Below, piece after piece: positions 6,503 to 8,332 of a stretch of DNA of 8,332 nt. The DNA lies in contig CAADST010000077.1 of NCBI GenBank assembly GCA_900751815.1, positions 1 to 8,332 of the forward strand, written 5' to 3'. Every line of letters starts with the position of its first letter. The stretch's first letter is position 1. Origin of the DNA: Bacilli bacterium. Its GTDB lineage: Bacteria > Bacillota_I > Bacilli_A > RF39 > UBA660. Below the pieces are notes generated by a model. That model did not search any database. It saw only the letters and a list, made by a program, of their open reading frames with translations, and was not told the DNA's origin. Position numbers and translations under genes: made by a program.

Positions 6503-7148
6503 ACTTATATCCTACTGCTCTTACGGTAACTATCATATTTTTATATTTTCCTAAGTGCTTCCTTAAAGTTTTAACATGGGTATCTATTGTACGATCATCA
6601 CCATAAAAATCATAACCCCAGATATTACTTAGTAAATTTTCTCTTGATAAAGCAATGTTTTTATTGTCAATAAAATATTTCAACAAATCATATTCTTTTG
6701 GTGTTAAATAAATCTTTTTGCCATCGATATACACATCATGAGCGACATTATCAAGTTTTATTCCTTTAATTTCATAAACATCTTCTTTATTATCTTTTCT
6801 CTTAGTAACAGCTTTAATTCTTGCCACTAATTCTTTAGGACTAAAAGGTTTAGTTACATAATCATCAATACCTAAATCAAAACCAATAAGTTTATCATAT
6901 TCTTCTCCTCTAGCTGATAACATAATAAAAGGAATATCTTTAATTTTCTTTATTTCTCTACATGCCGTATAACCATCCATTTTAGGCATCATAATATCCA
7001 TGATAATTATATCAAAATTATCATGTTTAACTTTTTCAATGGCATCGATCCCATTTTCGGCTTCAACTACATTCATTTTTTCGAGTAATAAATACTCTTT
7101 TATAACATCTCTAATTAATTTTTCATCATCGACAACTAAAACATTCAT
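6474..7148 (-). CDS. OmpR/PhoB-family response regulator
   Basis: A 224-residue DNA-binding regulator, partner of the kinase that follows it. The receiver domain (about 1-115) has the acidic pair Asp7/Asp8, phospho-acceptor Asp51 in IIIMDIMMPKMDG, the switch Ser78 in MLSARG and Lys100 in TKPFSP. The winged-helix domain (about 125-220) includes LTPKEYDLL, LLSNIWGYDF, the recognition-helix region RTIDTHVKTLRKHLGK and the wing TVRAVGYKFE. The ATG at 7148 follows GGTGA with a short spacer. A TATAAT at 7164-7169 could be its -10, but no fitting -35 is seen; the terminator of the gene upstream separates the two. The target genes are unknown. The tandem 11-bp repeat at 4880-4901 is a candidate site. 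Gene order regulator-kinase with overlap is standard. Confidence 0.95.
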   Translation of the reverse strand: MNVLVVDDEKLIRDVIKEYLLLEKMNVVEAENGIDAIEKVKHDNFDIIIMDIMMPKMDGYTACREIKKIKDIPFIMLSARGEEYDKLIGFDLGIDDYVTKPFSPKELVARIKAVTKRKDNKEDVYEIKGIKLDNVAHDVYIDGKKIYLTPKEYDLLKYFIDNKNIALSRENLLSNIWGYDFYGDDRTIDTHVKTLRKHLGKYKNMIVTVRAVGYKFEYEDEKKN

Positions 7149-7183
7149 AACATCACCAACAATATTATATATATTAATTGTGA

Positions 7184-7217
7184 AAAAAGCATGAAATTTA
7201 TCTCATTCGTGCTTTTT
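7184..7217. terminator. Terminator between the 144-aa gene and the regulator gene
   Basis: AAAAAGCATGAA (7184-7195) pairs with TTCGTGCTTTTT (7206-7217). There is a single G-U pair on the plus-strand reading (A-C mismatch on the minus strand) and a 10-base loop that contains the stop codon of the minus-strand gene. The six A at 7183-7188 give the U-tract on the minus strand. The mismatch and the overlap of the U-tract with the stem make it moderate in strength. Confidence 0.5.
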
Positions 7218-7632
7218 CTTCTATATAATATGGAATTTCTGTAACACTTTCTTCTTGTTTTTCAGTTCTACTTATAACTTTAATATTATCTTTTTCCATA
7301 ATAAATCTATCAATTGAGTATAAATCTCTTTGTTTATAACCTGGTTTATATTCCCTAGTTATTTCAGAACAAATATTTATTTCATCATCATAAACATTAA
7401 TTTCTGAATCAAAAGATTTATTTAATTCTTTATTTGTTTCAGGATCCAGTTCATATACTAACCCATTGGCATTTACCGAATATTCATTAAGTCTTGTTAA
7501 ATGCATTCTTATAATAGTTCCATTTCTAAGAGGTTTAACATTACTCATTAAATATCTGAATATTCTTGCTTCCTCCAATGATATTCCCTCATATGGAAAA
7601 TTTTGTTCTTCTTCTAAAATGTCTGCATTCAT
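7198..7632 (-). CDS. Hypothetical 144-aa cytoplasmic protein
   Basis: The product has no signal peptide or membrane helix and is acidic (MNADILEEEQNFPYEGISLE). A segment EARIFRYLMSNVKPLRNGTI and a following RMHLTRLNEY look like a helix and strand pair. The middle (VYDDEINICSEITREYKPGY, RDLYSIDRFIMEKDNIKVIS) alternates in a way that suggests mostly beta structure. I do not recognise a family. The ATG at 7632 is preceded by AGGTGA about 12 bases away, a longer spacing than usual, with no better start between them. A near-consensus promoter lies at 7658-7685 and overlaps the end of the upstream gene, so it is transcribed on its own. Its stop codon sits in the loop of the terminator at 7184-7217. 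The good promoter and terminator support a real single-gene unit; function unknown. Confidence 0.7.
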   Translation of the reverse strand: MNADILEEEQNFPYEGISLEEARIFRYLMSNVKPLRNGTIIRMHLTRLNEYSVNANGLVYELDPETNKELNKSFDSEINVYDDEINICSEITREYKPGYKQRDLYSIDRFIMEKDNIKVISRTEKQEESVTEIPYYIEEKARMR

Positions 7633-7657
7633 ATATAAAATTAATCACCTAGCTAAT

Positions 7658-7685
7658 ATTATAGCATATTTTCAGAAAATATCAA
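7658..7685 (-). promoter_or_regulatory. Near-consensus promoter of the 144-aa gene with an internal palindrome
   Basis: On the minus strand TTGATA (7680-7685) and TATAAT (7658-7663) are 16 bases apart, and TGC (7664-7666) forms an extended -10. The spacer contains a perfect inverted repeat ATATTTTC-A-GAAAATAT (7666-7682). The -35 overlaps the last codons of the mini-protein gene. The predicted transcription start is near 7651. Confidence 0.7.
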
Positions 7686-7969
7686 TCAATTCTGATAGGA
7701 TCAGTACTTGTTCCTGTACCACTAACATAAGTTACATTGGAGTTAAGGTAAAAACAAGGACGAATAATGGCAGAATCTAAGCTAGGATTAGAAAAAGCAA
7801 ATGCGGAGCCAATACTACCAGAATTGCTAACATAAAACGCATTAGCCATCTCTGTCGCATTAGGAGAAAAAATTAAATTGTTAGTATTTTTATTAACAGT
7901 AAAAATACTAACAATTACAATTATTAATGTTAATAACCCACAACTTATCAACATTACTTTCTTTTTCAA
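7682..7969 (-). CDS. Small membrane-anchored protein with the C-terminal tail of the surface-protein family
   Basis: A 95-residue protein with a basic start and one hydrophobic helix (MKKKVMLISCGLLTLIIVIV, to about residue 23). It then has only about 70 exported residues ending in AIIRPCFYLNSNVTYVSGTG and DPIRID. That tail aligns with the end of the 3618-4607 remnant (NRAFFV / ANAFYV, GVRPVFYI / IIRPCFYL, TYVSGSG / TYVSGTG, DPFRIE / DPIRID). It therefore looks like a family member that kept the secretion helix and the last 50 residues but lost the middle. I chose TTG 7969, which stands 5 bases after AGGTGA (7975-7980). A GTG at 7978 lies within that ribosome site and is unlikely. The stop is TGA. 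Unlike the remnant, this copy has a perfect promoter (8018-8046), so it is probably expressed. Confidence 0.65.
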   Translation of the reverse strand: MKKKVMLISCGLLTLIIVIVSIFTVNKNTNNLIFSPNATEMANAFYVSNSGSIGSAFAFSNPSLDSAIIRPCFYLNSNVTYVSGTGTSTDPIRID

Positions 7970-7983
7970 AAACTTCACCTACT

Positions 7984-8014
7984 TTGTATATCGTAATATA
8001 TTACGAATTATAAT
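7984..8014 (+). promoter_or_regulatory. Weak candidate promoter of the XRE gene
   Basis: TTGTAT (7984-7989) and a perfect -10 TATAAT (8009-8014) are separated by 19 bases, longer than optimal. O1 fills that spacer. The predicted start near 8021 lies beyond the start of the opposing transcript, so the two promoters overlap and would compete for polymerase. Confidence 0.35.
7991..8006. promoter_or_regulatory. Operator-like palindrome O1
   Basis: TCGTAATATATTACGA is a perfect 16-bp inverted repeat with 6-base arms and a TATA centre. It lies between the -10 and the ribosome site of the mini-protein gene, and inside the spacer of a weaker rightward promoter for the XRE gene. A divergent XRE-type regulator next door is the obvious candidate to bind it (inference). 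Confidence 0.65.
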
Positions 8015-8017
8015 AAA

Positions 8018-8046
8018 ATTATACTAGTAAAATGTTACGATGTCAA
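8018..8046 (-). promoter_or_regulatory. Perfect consensus promoter of the mini-protein gene
   Basis: On the minus strand TTGACA (8041-8046) and TATAAT (8018-8023) match the housekeeping sigma consensus at all 12 positions with the ideal 17-base spacer. The predicted start near 8011 gives a leader of about 40 bases that contains palindrome O1. The spacer is occupied by the related inverted repeat O2. Confidence 0.8.
8025..8040. promoter_or_regulatory. Operator-like inverted repeat O2
   Basis: TAGTAA-AATG-TTACGA has the same 6-4-6 plan as O1 with a single mismatch in the left arm. It lies entirely in the spacer between the -35 and -10 of the consensus promoter, so a bound protein would block that promoter. 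O1 and O2 are 34 bp apart, centre to centre. Confidence 0.55.
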
Positions 8047-8061
8047 TAGGTGATAAAACAT

Positions 8062-8283
8062 ATGAAAATAAATGCAAGAAATTATAAGGCTAATGAAACA
8101 TTTAAAATAATAAGACAAGGTCTTGATTTAACTCAAGAAGAACTAGCTAAAGATATAAATATTAGCAAATCTTCTATTGAAAAATATGAATATGGTACAG
8201 TTAATTATACATTTGAAACTATTCTTAAAATATGCAATAAATACAATTTAGATATTATTATTGTTGATAAAAACCAAAAATAA
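8062..8283 (+). CDS. XRE-family helix-turn-helix regulator
   Basis: A 73-residue single-domain DNA-binding protein. The HTH spans about residues 13-66: FKIIRQGLDLTQEELAKDIN forms the first helices and the turn, ISKSSIEKYEYGTVNYT the recognition helix and loop, and TILKICNKYNLDIIIV the last helix and strand. The LTQEELA and KYE-G signatures are typical of the family. It has no sensor or dimerisation domain beyond the HTH. I chose ATG 8062, 8 bases after AGGTGA (8048-8053), over an in-frame GTG at 8050 that lies inside that ribosome site. It is divergent from the mini-protein gene, with two inverted repeats between them, so it probably represses that gene, its own gene, or both (inference). A terminator follows directly. 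Confidence 0.88.
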   Translation: MKINARNYKANETFKIIRQGLDLTQEELAKDINISKSSIEKYEYGTVNYTFETILKICNKYNLDIIIVDKNQK

Positions 8284-8292
8284 GGCATAATA

Positions 8293-8313
8293 AAAACTCC
8301 GTAACGGAGTTTT
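8293..8313. terminator. Terminator after the XRE gene, likely bidirectional
   Basis: AAAACTCCG (8293-8301) pairs with CGGAGTTTT (8305-8313) around a TAA loop, a perfect 9-bp stem with a GC-rich core. The T-run on the plus strand is short (TTTTATTC). On the minus strand a run of T follows from the A at 8292-8296, so it probably also stops the converging gene at the window end. Confidence 0.75.
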
Positions 8314-8332
8314 ATTCTTCTTCTAATTTAGC
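8312..8332 (-). CDS. C-terminal end of a converging gene (partial)
   Basis: The minus strand reads AKLEEE then TAA (8312-8314), with the stop at the edge of the terminator hairpin. An acidic tail ending at a bidirectional terminator is what the end of a converging gene would look like. Only six codons are visible, so the product cannot be named and the call rests on position. Confidence 0.4.
   Translation of the reverse strand, partial: AKLEEE

Noticed and set aside
5111..7148. Bacitracin-sensing BceRS-type system linked to uppP
   Set aside because: The kinase has an extracellular domain of about 125 residues, not the very short loop of BceS-type sensors, and no ABC transporter genes are adjacent.
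923..7684. Genetic code 4 (TGA as tryptophan), suggested by the very low G+C
   Set aside because: TGA at 923-925 and 7682-7684 ends genes exactly where their family or operon context requires a stop, and tryptophan is encoded by TGG.

Overview
This is a very AT-rich window with short intergenic gaps, AT-rich codons, Shine-Dalgarno sequences of the GGAGG/AGGTGA type and intrinsic terminators. TGA is used as a true stop: the genes ending at 923 and 7682 both stop on it. This rules out the Mycoplasma code. The gene set (undecaprenyl-diphosphate phosphatase, lipoproteins, an OmpR-type two-component system, a beta-lactamase-fold hydrolase, a YjbA-like DUF3603 protein) points to a low-GC Gram-positive bacterium (Bacillota). 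An uncultured gut lineage of the Bacilli is my inference. No RNA gene, insertion sequence, CRISPR array or recombinase is visible.

Layout. Positions 1-1120 carry three minus-strand genes: a small two-TM protein, a DUF3603-like protein coupled to it by an ATGA overlap, and a lipoprotein cut by the window edge. Positions 1160-3601 run on the plus strand: a cyclophilin-type prolyl isomerase lipoprotein with its own terminator, then uppP and a membrane-anchored serine hydrolase that form a tight pair ending in a strong, apparently bidirectional terminator. Positions 3618-4607 are a minus-strand remnant of a surface protein (end of an FN3-like domain plus a C-terminal domain that ends in a VRP motif). 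It has no usable start, and its last ~45 codons are much richer in G+C than the rest. Next come a 58-codon small gene (4650-4826) and a two-component operon (response regulator then histidine kinase, 7148 down to 5111) with its own terminator near 4940. Then follow an unrecognised 144-aa protein with a near-consensus promoter and a 95-aa membrane-anchored mini-protein whose C-terminus is related to the 3618-4607 remnant. A divergent 73-aa XRE-type regulator closes the window, followed by a terminator and the last codons of a minus-strand gene.

The most interesting segment is 7682-8283. The mini-protein gene has a perfect TTGACA-N17-TATAAT promoter. Two inverted repeats with the same 6-4-6 architecture (TCGTAA-N4-TTACGA) lie in the divergent intergenic region. 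One fills the spacer of that promoter; the other lies in the spacer of a weaker opposing promoter for the XRE gene. This looks like a compact regulated switch around a deleted derivative of a surface-protein family. A second regulatory candidate is an 11-bp tandem direct repeat (4880-4901) placed just upstream of the -35 of the 58-codon gene, next to a gene for an OmpR-family regulator, a family that typically binds 11-bp-spaced direct repeats.
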